DNA from: Boswellia sacra
Lineage: Eukaryota; Streptophyta; Magnoliopsida; Sapindales; Burseraceae
DNA length: 64,000 bases
Direction of reading: 5' to 3'
Assembly: GCA_013180625.2 (NCBI GenBank)
Contig: SNVD02014070.1
Coordinates: 1-64,000, forward strand
Under the pieces are notes generated by a model, which made no database searches, was not told where the DNA came from, and was given only the letters and a program-made list of their open reading frames with translations. A program made the translations under genes and the position numbers. Each line of letters opens with the position of its first letter. The stretch's first letter is position 1. Positions 1 to 10,557 of this stretch are shown here, one piece after another.

Positions 1-746
1 CTCTATTGGATGTCGAGGTTGGGGTCTTGCTTGGTACCTCATAGGTGCCAGCAGTGTCCCAATTTTGTGCCTTTTCTGCCAAGGAATTTAGGAAGTCAAG
101 TGCTTCCTCAGGGTCTTTTTCTTTAAATTCTCCATTACACATTAATTCTACTAGTTGCCTATCTTGAGGTGTTAAACACCCTCTTCATAAGATTTGCAAC
201 TATTCTCCAGTTTCAAAACCACTGGTGAGGATAGGTATTAAGTTTATTTCTTATACCATCCCACATTGTTAAAGGGTTTCCCTCTTCGTTTTTGAGACAG
301 AAATCAGAAATTTGTCTTTAAGGGGATTTGTTCTATGGGTAGGAAAATTTTTTTTCAAAAATTGTTGTTTCATCTCATCCCATGAACTGATGGAATTCGA
401 CCTCAAATTTTGTAGCCATGTTCTAGCTTTATCTTTCAAAGAAAAAGGAAAAAGCTTTAATCTAATGGTGTTTATGCTACAATTTGAGTCAGTGTAAGAG
501 CTACATACCTCTTCAAAGAGTTTTAGGTGCGAATATGGGTTCTCCATGTCAAGGCCATGAAAAGTGGGTAGAAGTCGAACAAAACTTGGTTTGAAATTGA
601 AATGGATTGAATCTGGAGGAGAAACTACACAAAATGGTACACTAGTCCTTACCGGATTCATGTAGTCTCTGAGGGTTCTTCGTTGGTTTTGATTGCGAAC
701 GGTTGTCCCCTTCATCCGTGAATATTTCCACATGATTGTCGGCCAT
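1..746 (-). pseudogene. gag of Athila-like element E (partial, frameshifted)
   Basis: This is the N-terminal part of a retrotransposon Gag, the structural protein of the virus-like particle. Reading the minus strand from an ATG at 746 (MADNHVEIF...), the frame shifts near 700 and continues as a long open stretch to 269. It holds the retrotransposon-gag pattern: RLLPTFHGL, then RLKLFPFSLKDKARTWL, then SSWDEMKQQFLKKNFP. Below 269 further Gag-like blocks can be read to the window edge in shifting frames (LVELMCNGEF, AEKAQNWDTAGTYE). The gene lies just downstream of a tRNA-Asp primer site, as expected for Athila elements. It is broken by frameshifts and by the window edge. The Gag assignment is firm; the lineage is inferred from these blocks and the primer site. 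Confidence 0.8.
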
Positions 747-945
747 GTTTTCTAAGAAAGATGATGTTTTTCTAACAAGTCTACCACTAGATGTTCGTGA
801 CCAAATTTTCATGCAAGGAAGAGAGACGGAAAGAGAAGAAAAGATGAACACACAAGAAATTAAGATCTAAAGATGAACACACAAGAAATTAAGATCTAAA
901 ATGAGAAAAGGGAACACTTACAATTTTGCACGCCAAATTTTACCC

Positions 946-963
946 TCCCCGGCAACGGCACCA
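946..963 (-). promoter_or_regulatory. primer-binding site of element E (tRNA-Asp type)
   Basis: On the minus strand these 18 bases match the complement of the 3' end of plant tRNA-Asp except for one base (GGTGCC instead of GGCGCC). They sit six bases inside the LTR edge, the usual place for priming minus-strand DNA synthesis. The same site without the mismatch occurs in elements A, B and C. Confidence 0.85.
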
Positions 964-969
964 AAAACT

Positions 970-2335
970 TGACACATCCGAAAAAGGATTGTCTCCCAAG
1001 TATAGGAGTGTCGAAGTAATAAACCCGGTGAGACCAGGGTCGATCCACGAAGAAGGAGATTTTAGCGCTACAAACTATAAGCAAGCAAATATGATGTGGA
1101 TGATTCCAAGGGATGGCAAGATAATATCAACAAGTATGAGTAAAGAACAAGTTCTTAAATAATAAATGAGAATAACACAAGAGAAATTAGCACAACAATA
1201 ATGAAAGCTAAGGTTAGCGGATCCGCCCTTGATATTTCAAATAAGGGTAAACAACCTGTTTTAGTTATATGAATTATATTTGCTTCGTTACCAATATTTA
1301 TATCACTTCTTGTAATTGGGTTCAAGCATCTAATGTGCCAATCTCCATATGTTGACAACAAATCAAGGTTCCTAACTAGATTCGTGTCAGTAAGGAAGAA
1401 CCGTACGACATCTAGAAAGGATCCAAGCATTTGATGTGACAAGGATTGTCTACAATGGATCAAGACCTCCACTTTACGAGTGGTGTCAAGATTGATTAAG
1501 AAAATAAATATAAATCATATAAACAACATAAGATTATTATTATTAAGCACATATTAAGGGTTAGAGAATCCTTACTCTCATATCAAGAGTTTCACCCTTT
1601 CACCTTAGCAAGAGAGAAATTAGAAAGGCATTATAAGAGAAAGAACACAAATTGCAAGAAAAAGGGAATTCATTAATAACATTAAAACATAAGAGAGGAA
1701 CACAATACAAGATCCCAGCAAAGGCCAAAATGCCTTAATGGGTCACAAGGCACCTCTATTTATAGATATATTTAGGGGCAAACTTGTCAAATTACAAAGG
1801 AATAATTGTCAAATATTAGATGCACCAACTTTGACAATTGGTGTAATTAGGTGAACCAACTTTGACCACCAATTTTGACATTGAATTTTTTAGAATTTTA
1901 ATTACATGTCTTCATCAAAGTCGTAGATATTTCTCTCAGCTTTCTAGAACATCTTGATTCATATGATTTGGATACCTATTCTAAGAGATATGATCAAAAT
2001 ACTGAAGCATGGTTAGGTTGGGCTGAGGCTGTAGATAGGTTCATTTCATGCCCAATTTTGGTCCACTAAGAGCCCGGATTTGATGATACTTGTGAAATGC
2101 GATCTTATAGATAATTGAATCAGATTTCCAAAACATTAAGATTTGTACCATTCTGATCTATAAATAGAAGGTTATGCCCATTTTACCGAACCTACATCAA
2201 AACCGAAATTAAGAGAAAGTTAATTTAAAGGATGTAAAGACTACAAATATGCTTAAGTTGAGAGATTTAATGACACTATTAATGCAATATGATGAATTAA
2301 GCTCTCATTAAGCATACATATTTAAGTGTTCATCA
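970..2335 (-). mobile_element. 5' LTR of minus-strand element E
   Basis: The LTR begins on the plus strand with TGACACATCCG next to the primer site and runs to about 2335-2337, where Tat-type gag sequence resumes. The right edge is placed at a CA dinucleotide and is uncertain by a few bases. A minus-strand TATA-like box (CTATAAATAGAGG) near 1755 fits the U3/R boundary. No open frame of note lies inside. The other LTR and most of the internal region lie left of the window, so the target duplication cannot be checked. The Tat gag starts abruptly at the right edge, so E probably interrupts D1. Confidence 0.65.
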
Positions 2336-2346
2336 CAATACCACCA

Positions 2347-2736
2347 TAATACCCAACTGGGCATAACCTTGAGGGACTTGGAGATGATGCGTCAAAAGCC
2401 CAACGAGACCTTCTCAAAGCCAAGGCCGCCAAGATGACCACCAGGCCTGTGAAGAAGGGCTAAGTTCATATGGTGATTAATGGAACTTATACCTTCATCA
2501 ATGGTAGACTTATGAGCTTCCCTATCAAAACTTTTGAAGACCTATATGATTTAAGCATTCAAGTAAAAGATTTGGAGGCCAGGCAGAAAAGAAGCAATAA
2601 TAGCTACCCTAGAAGAAGTAAGGGGCAATATCAAGCTAGTGAGTCTAACAAAAAGCATGTTCAGGTGAAAGCGATTGTCCAGCAAAGGAAGTTTAGTCAT
2701 TTGGGAAGACCATTATCTAAGATCCTTCAAGATTGA
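2347..2736 (+). pseudogene. Tat-clade gag fragment (element D1)
   Basis: This is the C-terminal half of a Ty3/gypsy Gag. The first part reads LRDLEMMRQKPNETF in one frame; the open piece from 2470 contains HMVINGTYTFINGRLMSFPIKTFEDLYDL, split here as HMVINGTYTF and LMSFPIKTFEDLYDL. Both are typical of the Gag of the Tat/Ogre lineage. The N-terminal half of Gag and the 5' LTR are not in the window; they probably lie left of element E. Frameshifts and a stop just before 2470 show it is dead. Confidence 0.75.
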
Positions 2737-3990
2737 GAACCGAAGGAATTTTGCAGCCATTGCCACCAAAAGAGCTTCCAAATCCATTTGCCAAGGAATT
2801 GGAGGCATCACGAGAAGTGCAAATTCCACCAAGTGACCAGGCATTAGATCGATGATTGGACTCATCTTTGCCACGAGATCCAAGATTTGATCAACAAGGG
2901 CCAGATTCCCAATCTTGAGATGCATGAGCCCAATACGAGAAGCAATGCACTACCCAATTACAATTGGTTACCTCCTCCAATGACCAACGTGATTGGGTCT
3001 GGTTTGACTAAGGAACAAGTCATGAACTCTTTGAAGAAAGTAGATCAAGCAAGGCTATGAAAGCCAAAAGAAGGGAGAAGTCCATGCTTGAACAACAAGA
3101 AGGGTCTAGTAGAAAGGTAGCCATGAAGAAGAAGTCTAAGATTAAAAAGTCGAAGGCTGAAGACCCAAGGTCGAAGAGCCCAAGGATATCATTGAAAGGG
3201 CAGAAGACAAGCCCATTCCTTTGGCAGCCAAGATCTACACCAAGAAGGGTTAATGGACCAACATTGCAGTAAATAGAGCCAAACAAAATTTGCAACCTAA
3301 ATTTGTATACCTTAGTGATCAAGAGGAGGAGAAGCCACAAGAGGAGGAGGAAGAAGAAGTTGAGGTAACCTCCACCAAGAAGAAGTCCACATCATCGAGT
3401 GTCTTTGCCACAAAGTGGATGGCTAGAAAAGGGGCTAGAAGTGGCCCACCACCTAGAAGACTCAAAATAAAGAAGGGTGGTGAAGCTAGGAAAAGGAAGC
3501 GAGTTGAGAACCTTGTGAGAAGGGAGAGCTTACCTAGAAGGTGCAAAAAAGTGAGAGTTATGGATATTTGGGATGACATTCCCAAAGTCAAGACCCTTCC
3601 AAACTTTTGGGCTAACTTTAGTAGTGATGAAGAAGAAGAAATGAGAGTTAAGGGCAAAACACATAAGTGAGAAACGCTTAAGGGTGAGAACATCCAAGGA
3701 GTAACAAGGAGTGGTAGATTTTACCATGAAAGTAAGAAGAAAAAGTCAGTTAAGAAGGAGAGGACTGTTGAGAAAGGCAAAGAGGTTGCCAAGGAAGAAA
3801 CCAAAGAAGAAGAGGATCAAGTGATCAAACAATTGAAAAAGACCCAAGTGAATGCTAGCATTGGGGATTTGTTAATTTTGTCCGAAAAGCATAGAGAAGC
3901 CATGGTGAAAGCATTGGTGAAGGTGAAATTATCAATGGCTGCTACTCCAAATGAGATGATATCTATTATGACTAAAGGAGTACCCAAGGG
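2737..3990 (+). pseudogene. Gag-protease linker of D1, lysine/glutamate-rich
   Basis: A decayed low-complexity coding stretch joins gag to protease. Open pieces at 3057-3272, 3290-3670 and 3821-4081 are rich in Lys, Arg, Glu and Ser, including an EEEKPQEEEEEEVEV run and several KKK clusters. Such disordered linkers are common between Gag and protease in long Tat-clade polyproteins. No enzymatic motif is visible. The minus-strand open frames here are composition shadows. Confidence 0.55.
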
Positions 3991-4540
3991 GGTAAATGAG
4001 AAGAGTGTAATCACCTTCACCAATGAAGATCTACCTTTTGAAGGAAGGAATCATAATAGGTCATTGTTCATCACCACATAGATTGGTAGGAAGACGTCCC
4101 CTTACATCATGGTGGATGATAGATCCGCCATCATCATTACGCCAAAGAAAATTTTACACAAGTATGAGGTTGATGAAGATAAGCATAAGCCTTATGAGAT
4201 GGTGATTAGGGCCTATGATGACTCAAAGAGAAGTACCATTGGGATCTTCAAAGCATTAGTGAATACTAGACCAATTGAAGTAACGACAAAATTTCAGTTC
4301 TTCATATTCCTATCACCTTTGCTACTTTTTTGGGACGAGCATGGTTCCATCGACTTGGTGGAGTCCTTTCCACACTACATCAGAAGATCCAATGCAACAT
4401 AGATGGGGAACTATTTCACCAGCTACTTTTAAGTGTGAAGGCTGGAGAGATACCCTATATAGGAGGTTTTCTTGTAGCCATGATTGACGAAGTCAGGCTA
4501 ATTGTCGCTGGGATAATGAATAAATAAGGATAGTGGTCAG
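3991..4540 (+). pseudogene. Tat-clade aspartic protease region (D1), degenerate
   Basis: The stretch resembles the retropepsin part of Tat/Ogre polyproteins. ITFTNEDLPFEGRNHNRSLF leads in, followed by IMVDDRSAII where the active-site D-x-G-S would be expected; here it reads DDRSA, so the catalytic glycine is lost. MVIRAYDDSKR and the shifted block LGRAWFHRLGGVLSTLHQKI follow, corresponding to the flap and the LGRPW-like end. At least one stop near 4080 and a frameshift near 4330 break it. Confidence 0.7.
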
Positions 4541-5229
4541 GAACTAAGCTTTGGAAGAACGAATGTGGTTTACCATACCTTTCATATTTCACAGGCCAAA
4601 CTTCTAAAAGAGGTTTGGGCTATGAGTCTTATGAGAAGTAAGAAGACTTTGAACCCAAGAATGGGAGATTTATCAAGTTCTTAAAAGCTCAAAAGACTAA
4701 GTATATAGGAGCTGCTGAACCATGGGTTTTCAATGGAATGTTGAAGGTTAGATTCAAGATTTTCAGGGATATCTTTCAAACAGGAATCTCCAAGGGAATG
4801 ACTTGGTGGAGGAAATGGAGAAGATAACCATCAAGGAGGAGAAGCCTCAAGATCAAGCATTGCTAATTGACCCGTCCATCGATCTTGCCACCTTTATTGA
4901 GGAAGGAATCAAAGATGTATTTTATGAGGACTTATTTTTGTTCAACCGCTATGAAGAAGAGGGCATTATTTATGTTTCTAAATTTGATACAATAAAGAAC
5001 CAATTTGCTTACTTGTATGATGTCTTTCCTAACGGCATTGTACATCATAATTTGCATTTCATTAACATATTTGACATCCATGCCATTCAAACTCATGACA
5101 TTAATCTTGGTACAAGCGAAAAACCTAAAAACATATCTACACATGAAATCGGTCAAGCAAAGGTTGAGAAGGTTGAGACCACAATGAGCTCAAACAATCA
5201 AGGAAGAAGTTTCCAATCAGATTGAAGCC
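4541..5229 (+). pseudogene. Protease-RT spacer of D1
   Basis: This spacer lies between protease and reverse transcriptase. One longer open stretch (4803-5225) is acidic (EEMEKITIKEEKPQ...). Tat-clade elements usually have a poorly conserved spacer here. No catalytic motif is visible. Confidence 0.5.
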
Positions 5230-6480
5230 AAGTTTTCAGTAATGGTGAAATATCCAGAAAGGTTAGCCAATATCATGCCAATACTGAAGAAGGATGGAAG
5301 GGTCCAAATGTGTGTTGATTATCGAGACTTGAATAAGGCCTCATCGAAAGATGATTTTCCTTTTCCTCACATTGATGTGTTAGTGGACAACGTTGTCGCT
5401 AGTGCGATGACTTCCTTTGTAGTTGGGCTTTTCGAATACAACCAAATAATGATGGCCAAAAAAGAAAAGATGAAAATGGCCTTCATTATGGAATAGGGAA
5501 CCTGCTGTTATAAGGTGATGCCCTTTGGGTCGAAGAATACAGGGGCAACTTGCCAACTAATGATGATAACATTATTTCATGACATGATGCATAAGGAGAT
5601 AGAAGTCTATGTGGATGACATGATGGTAAAATCTAAGACTCGAGAAGGCCACTTTGAAGCTTTAGATAGATTCCTAGAAAGGGTGAAGAAATACAAACTG
5701 CAGCTAAATCTAAAGAAGTGTGTCTTTGGAGTCACCTCAAGGAAGTTGTTAGGGTTTGTAGTTGGCAAGAAGGGTATAGAAGTAGATCCAGACAAGGTGA
5801 AGGCAATTACAAAGATGCCATCACCCAAAACTGAAAAAGAAGTTCGAGGGTTTCTCAAGAAGATCCAATATATCAGTTGGTTTATTGCCAAATTGACGAT
5901 AGTTTATGCATCGATCTTTAGGTTTCTAAAGAAGGATCAGCCTGTGGAGTGGAATGTCGAGTGCCAAGAGACATTTTAGAAGATCAAGAAGTACTTGTAG
6001 AATCTGCCAGTTTTGAAACCGCCAAAACCTAGCAAGAATTTGATTCTCTACTTAGCTCTTGAGGAGGAGGCCATTGGTGCTATACTGGCACAAGAAGATG
6101 AGACTGGTGTAGAGCATGTTGTCTATTATCTTAGCAAGACATTGCTACCGTATAAGACAAAGTATAGCTATGTGGAAAAAACATGCTTAGCCATGGTCTA
6201 GCTCTCAAAGAAGCTGAAGCATTATTTTCAGTCTTATGAGATTAAGGCTGACTCAAAACAAGATCCGATAAAGTATCTTCACAAAGCACCATCATTGGTA
6301 GGGAAGTTAGCAAGATGGCTGGTCCAGCTGTCAGAATTTGACATTGAGTATGTCACTAAGAAGGGGGTGAAAAGAAGAGTAGTAGCAGAGTTTTTGACAA
6401 TGAATCCGATCGATGATGATGAACCATGGGAGTTGGAATTATCAGATGAACATCTAGGAGTAATCTCGGTAGTGGGATGA
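5230..6480 (+). pseudogene. Reverse transcriptase and first RNase H of Tat-clade element D1
   Basis: Reverse transcriptase copies element RNA into DNA, and RNase H removes the RNA strand. Visible RT blocks in order are PILKKDGRVQMCVDYRDLNK, a degraded thumb-side block near 5380-5490, MPFGSKNTGATCQ, and the catalytic YVDDMMVKS near 5610, followed by LQLNLKKCVFGV and LGFVV. RNase H follows with NLILYLALEEEAIGAILAQE and YLSKTLLPYKTKYS. In-frame stops (near 5495, 5978, 5998 and 6200) separate the open pieces. The YVDD catalytic pair is still present. The dual RNase H layout seen with the next feature is typical of the Tat clade. Confidence 0.9.
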
Positions 6481-6930
6481 AGGATATTTTTTTATAGAGC
6501 TGTCAATTGAAATGGTGTTAGAATAAGAATTATTCTAGGATCATCAATTGAAGAAGTCATTCCATTTGCTAAGAAGTTGGAGTTTTGAGCCACAAAGAAC
6601 ATGGGTGAATACGAAGCCTGTGCCTTTGGTTTGGAAGTTGTGGTTGCAATGGATATTGATGAAATAGTGAGAGATTCAAAACTAGTCATCTTTCAAGCCA
6701 ATGAGGATTAGGATCTAAGGGTAGGAAGATTGAAACTGTACCTTGAGCACATCAAAAGGTTGGTTAGGAGGTTCAAGCAGTGCCCATCTCCCCAGAAATG
6801 AGAATTAGATGGCTGACGTTTTAGCCTCTTTTGTATTAGTTTGGGTGAGTAACCAAGAGTTGTTAGTGAAACCAATAGCGATATCACAAACATGGGCTCA
6901 TTGTTATATGGAACCCCATGTAATAGAGGC
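6481..6930 (+). pseudogene. Second (archaeal-like) RNase H domain of D1
   Basis: A second RNase H-like domain between RNase H and integrase is a hallmark of the Tat/Ogre lineage. Recognisable blocks are NMGEYEACAFGLEVVVAMDI, IVRDSKLVIFQANED and the decayed LKLYLEHIKRLVRRFKQC. Single-base changes and a stop split it. The matching block is clearer in D2 near 37080-37400, where the end reads NQMADALASLAS. Confidence 0.75.
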
Positions 6931-8158
6931 CTAAGTGGATAAAAAACCATGGTTCTATGACTTGAAGAGATACCTAGAAGAGAGGATTCTACTAGATGAG
7001 GCCAGCGAGAAAGATAGGGCTATACTACGAAGATTAGCTCAACAATTTACTTATCATGAAGGAGTGATGTACAAGAAAATGCCAAAAAGGATGCAATTGA
7101 GATGTGTCGATGAAAAAGAAGCAAGAAGGCTTATGAGAGAAATCCATAGAGATGTATGTGGGCCACACATGAATGGACTAATACTAGCAAAGAAGATAAT
7201 GAGGCGAGGCTTTTATTGGCTAACCATAGGGACAGATTGTGTTTAGTTTGTGAAGAGGTGTCGCTTGTGCCAGACTAATAGAAATCTATTTCATCAACTA
7301 CCCTTGGAGCTACAAGGGACAATAGCACTGTGGCCTTTTTTTGCATAGGGCATTGATATTATAGGCGAGATAAGGTCGTCAACCTCTAATGGGCATCGAT
7401 ATGTGGTAGTGGCAATCGACTACTTTACCAAATGGATAGAAACTAAGTCCTACAGTAAACTAAGGGCAAAGCAGATGGCGAAGTTCATTGAGAAAAACAT
7501 CATATGCAAATTTAGAGTGCCACGTCACATCGTGACTGACAATAGGGTTTATTTCTAGGCTAAAACTAAAGCCTTATTTGAGAAATATGGGATTGAACAT
7601 CATAAGTCATCTCCATATAGGCCACATGTAATGAAGCAATCGAAGCGACCAATAAAAACATCAAGAAGATGTTGGCTATAACGGTGCAAACATACAAAGA
7701 TTGGGCAAAAAAGTTGTTATTTGTATTATAGGGTTATAAAACAACACCCAAAAGTTTAACAAGCATGACACCCTTCTGGTTGGTGTATGGTTCAGAAGCA
7801 GTTCTACCAATTGAGATAGAAATGAAATCAGCGAGAGTTCTGGTGAAAGTAAAAACTCCTAAAGGGGAGTGGATTGACAATAGATGTGAAAAATTAACCC
7901 TGTTTGATGAGAAAAGAATGAAGGCCATATATCATATGCAATTATATAAAAAATGGGTTGTTCGAGCCTTTAACAAGGGAATAAAGGCGAATAAGTTCAA
8001 TGAAGGAGAATTGGTCAACTAGGAGAGCTCATTCATTATGACGTAGGCCATGCTCGAGGAAGCCGTCATCCAATAAGACATGGAGGGAAATGAATTCACT
8101 GAGCCCATCGATATGGACAGGCTGAAGAAGTATTATGTATTAAAAAAAAGAGCATGAG
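6931..8158 (+). pseudogene. Integrase of Tat-clade element D1
   Basis: Integrase inserts the element DNA. The zinc-binding region is seen around 7180-7290 (CGPHMNGLILAKKIMRRGFY; CRLCQTN). The DDE core follows: GIDIIGEI, YVVVAIDYFTKWIE, HIVTDN and ALFEKYGIEHHKSSPYRP. The C-terminal part (7765-8158) contains MTPFWLVYGSEAVLPIEIEM and ends near MDRLKKYYVLKK. Stops at about 7243, 7345, 7556 and 7727 and frame changes disable it. Two of the catalytic acidic residues are recognisable; the glutamate region is shifted. D2 carries the same domain at 37405-38692. Confidence 0.85.
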
Positions 8159-8940
8159 AGAAAAAATAATTAATCAAAAAATCAGAAATGGCTAATTAGT
8201 GACAAGAGTTGTCTAATTATGCACATGTTGTTCGAAGAACAAATGATTGTACTTTTATTAATGAAATAAAATTGTTTAGAAACAAATATGCCTTTGAAAT
8301 GTCTTAATTATTTTGCATAATTACAAAAAGGAAAGCATCTAACATCTAAGCTAATAATGGAACTAACAATGTCGTCTCTACCTCTTCGATGGACTACAAA
8401 TAGGCTCACCATATCACTTACAACACCGTCTAGCTCAAATAACAGAATCAGGAATGGAAGCCTGCAAAGACACCCAATCCTTATACTGGTCCTTTGTATC
8501 AAAATCAGGATCATGAAATAGATTTTTTTCGATGGTTCGATGTGGCTAAGAATCCTTCACATGCTCTAGATAAGGAGCGAACGATCTACCAAGACCAAAT
8601 GTAGTCAGTGACTCCATGATCCTTTACTTAAGTTCATACTGCCAATGCAGTCTAGTAAGATTATAGAATGAACTACGAGTGAAACCCCCTAAAGGCACAC
8701 ATGCAATATAGGACTCAACTATCACATGCTCCAGCCTCCACCATGGACAGTTCTACCGAATCTGAGTATCAGGAATGACCCAAAGCCAATCGATCCAAGA
8801 AGAACACCTCTCAAGTCTCCTTCTCGTATGAAGTCGAGGGCTATAATAGGAAATATTTCCCTCAGGCGGTGATAGAAAGGAGAGCCTCCCTTGTAACCAA
8901 ATCTTTAAAAAAAAAGAGAGAAAAATAAGAAAAAGCATAC
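8159..8940 (+). other. 3' region of D1 just downstream of pol, non-coding
   Basis: After the integrase stop there is AT-rich sequence matched by D2 at 38693-39470. Short minus-strand frames occur, but no family is recognised. It may be the 3' end of the antisense gene described below. Confidence 0.5.
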
Positions 8941-9240
8941 AAAGTCGAAAACCTGAAAATGTGGCCTAGGCAAAAATTAAAGTAAGCCTGCTAAGTTGAA
9001 AATCTAAAAAGGCAGCTTAGGCAAAAGTTAGGGCATCCAAGAAGAAGAAAAAAAAAAACTTGCTGAGTTGAAAACCTAAAAAAGGTGGCTCAGGCAAAAG
9101 TTAGGGCAAGCTCGCTAAGTCCAAAACCTGAAAGGGCAATTTAAGCAAAGATTAGAGCATGAAAAAAAAAGAAATGATGACCATAAGTTGAAAACCTGAA
9201 AAGGCAGCTTAGGCAAAATTTAAGGTTAAAAGAAAGATAC
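8941..9240 (+). repeat. Tandem repeat array in D1 3' region
   Basis: About five imperfect units of roughly 50-60 bp contain the core CTAAGTTGAAAACCT followed by GGCAGCTTAGGCAAAA. D2 has the equivalent array at 39471-39740, so the array belongs to the element family. Similar pyrrole-like arrays are common downstream of pol in Tat/Grande-type elements. Confidence 0.8.
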
Positions 9241-10557
9241 CTGGAGAAGCAGAAGACTGCCACTGAGCCTCTAACTCATATCAATCCTAACTTGATCCAA
9301 TTCGATCAATGTCTCAACTAGAATCAAAGGAACTGTTGTGAAACCGGGCCCATCTAAGGAATGATGACCATAAGATGTGGATCTCCAAGATGTTCTGGTG
9401 AAACCAGTAGAACTACACAAGAAGGCAAAATAAAGAAGGCGAAGCCAACTAGGCGAGGTCTTATCCATCATTTCAAGCAAAGGCATGATGGAAGGAACTT
9501 CAAATGGTAGAGACCGTTGGATTTGAGTCGTTTCTAGTCATCATCCTTTAGAGGCTTCAAGAGAGGCTAGAGGGTCTTCAAGGAGGCCTTAGACATGTTG
9601 AACAGCACACAGAGGTGTGGAGAAGCATGAAAGAAACCTTCAGAAACGAGAAAAAAGTGTGAAGAAGCAATTGAGAGGAGTAGCACTTAAACAGTGCACA
9701 AAATGAAGTAAAAACAGCATGAAAAATGGGAGACCACCCAGAGAACTATCGTTCAGTGGTCTGTCAGTCGCCTGATGATACCTTGATAGTCGTACGATGG
9801 TTATAAGGGCATAATAGCCTACCAGCTCCCCTTTTCACTTGTTTTTTGACTTTCGAGATGGGTATCGACGAGCAGCTTCAAGCACGTGATTTCTAAATTT
9901 TGTAATTTTATTCAGAATCGAATAAACGATGATGTAGAAACAAATTTGAACATGGATGTAAATTTATCAAAATGCACATAGTTTAAGAAGTAATGTACGA
10001 AGCTAAAAATAGAAAATTTTCACTAACTGATTGCCTTGATTATATGTCATGAAAAATTGAAACATAAAAGTTCATACATAGAAGGAAAATGAACAAAAGA
10101 AATATGAAAGAAGTTGGTGGAGACAAACCTCACTCATCACTATCATTGTCAATATCAAAGGAGAAAGCAGCAACCTAAGCCTGAAAATGCTTAACCTCCT
10201 ACTCCAGATGGGCAACCTCCTGACGACTTGCCTAACGAAGCAAAAGAATCACATAGTTAGAAAAACTATTAAGATAGAAATCATGCATAAATGAAGCATA
10301 AAGTGATACTTTACCTGATACTGATGTGACATATGTAAAATATATCCATGAGAAGTAGCCTGCATGTGAAAGACTAGCTCTATGAAAAATCATGGTACCT
10401 GTATTACATTGCATTAATAATTGATTGAAGAATGATAGGGAACTTGAGGAATACATAGTCAGAAGACTTACCAAAGTGGTATCCTGTGGAACAAAGGGAA
10501 TAGGCATGGTTGGATCCTCAATGACCATGTGACTGTTGATTTGTCCACTAGTATCCC
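9241..10557 (-). pseudogene. Distal part of the antisense gene of D1
   Basis: This minus-strand stretch continues the antisense transcription unit that starts at the PMD block. Short open pieces (for example 9271-9486 and 10232-10528) are separated by stops and probable introns. The piece MPLLEMMDKTSPSWL at 9486 aligns with MSLLEMMDMTSSCWL in D2, but D1 lacks about 250 bp upstream that D2 retains. No domain is recognised in D1 itself. The region is bounded on the right by insertion F. Confidence 0.4.

Noticed and set aside
3319..3693. Minus-strand ORF of 124 codons opposite the D1 linker
   Set aside because: It mirrors the Lys/Glu-rich linker and has no family resemblance; a shadow.
5230..8158. 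Possibility that D1 pol is functional through stop-codon readthrough
   Set aside because: More than six stops plus frameshifts across RT, RNase H and integrase, and a lost protease glycine, make this untenable.
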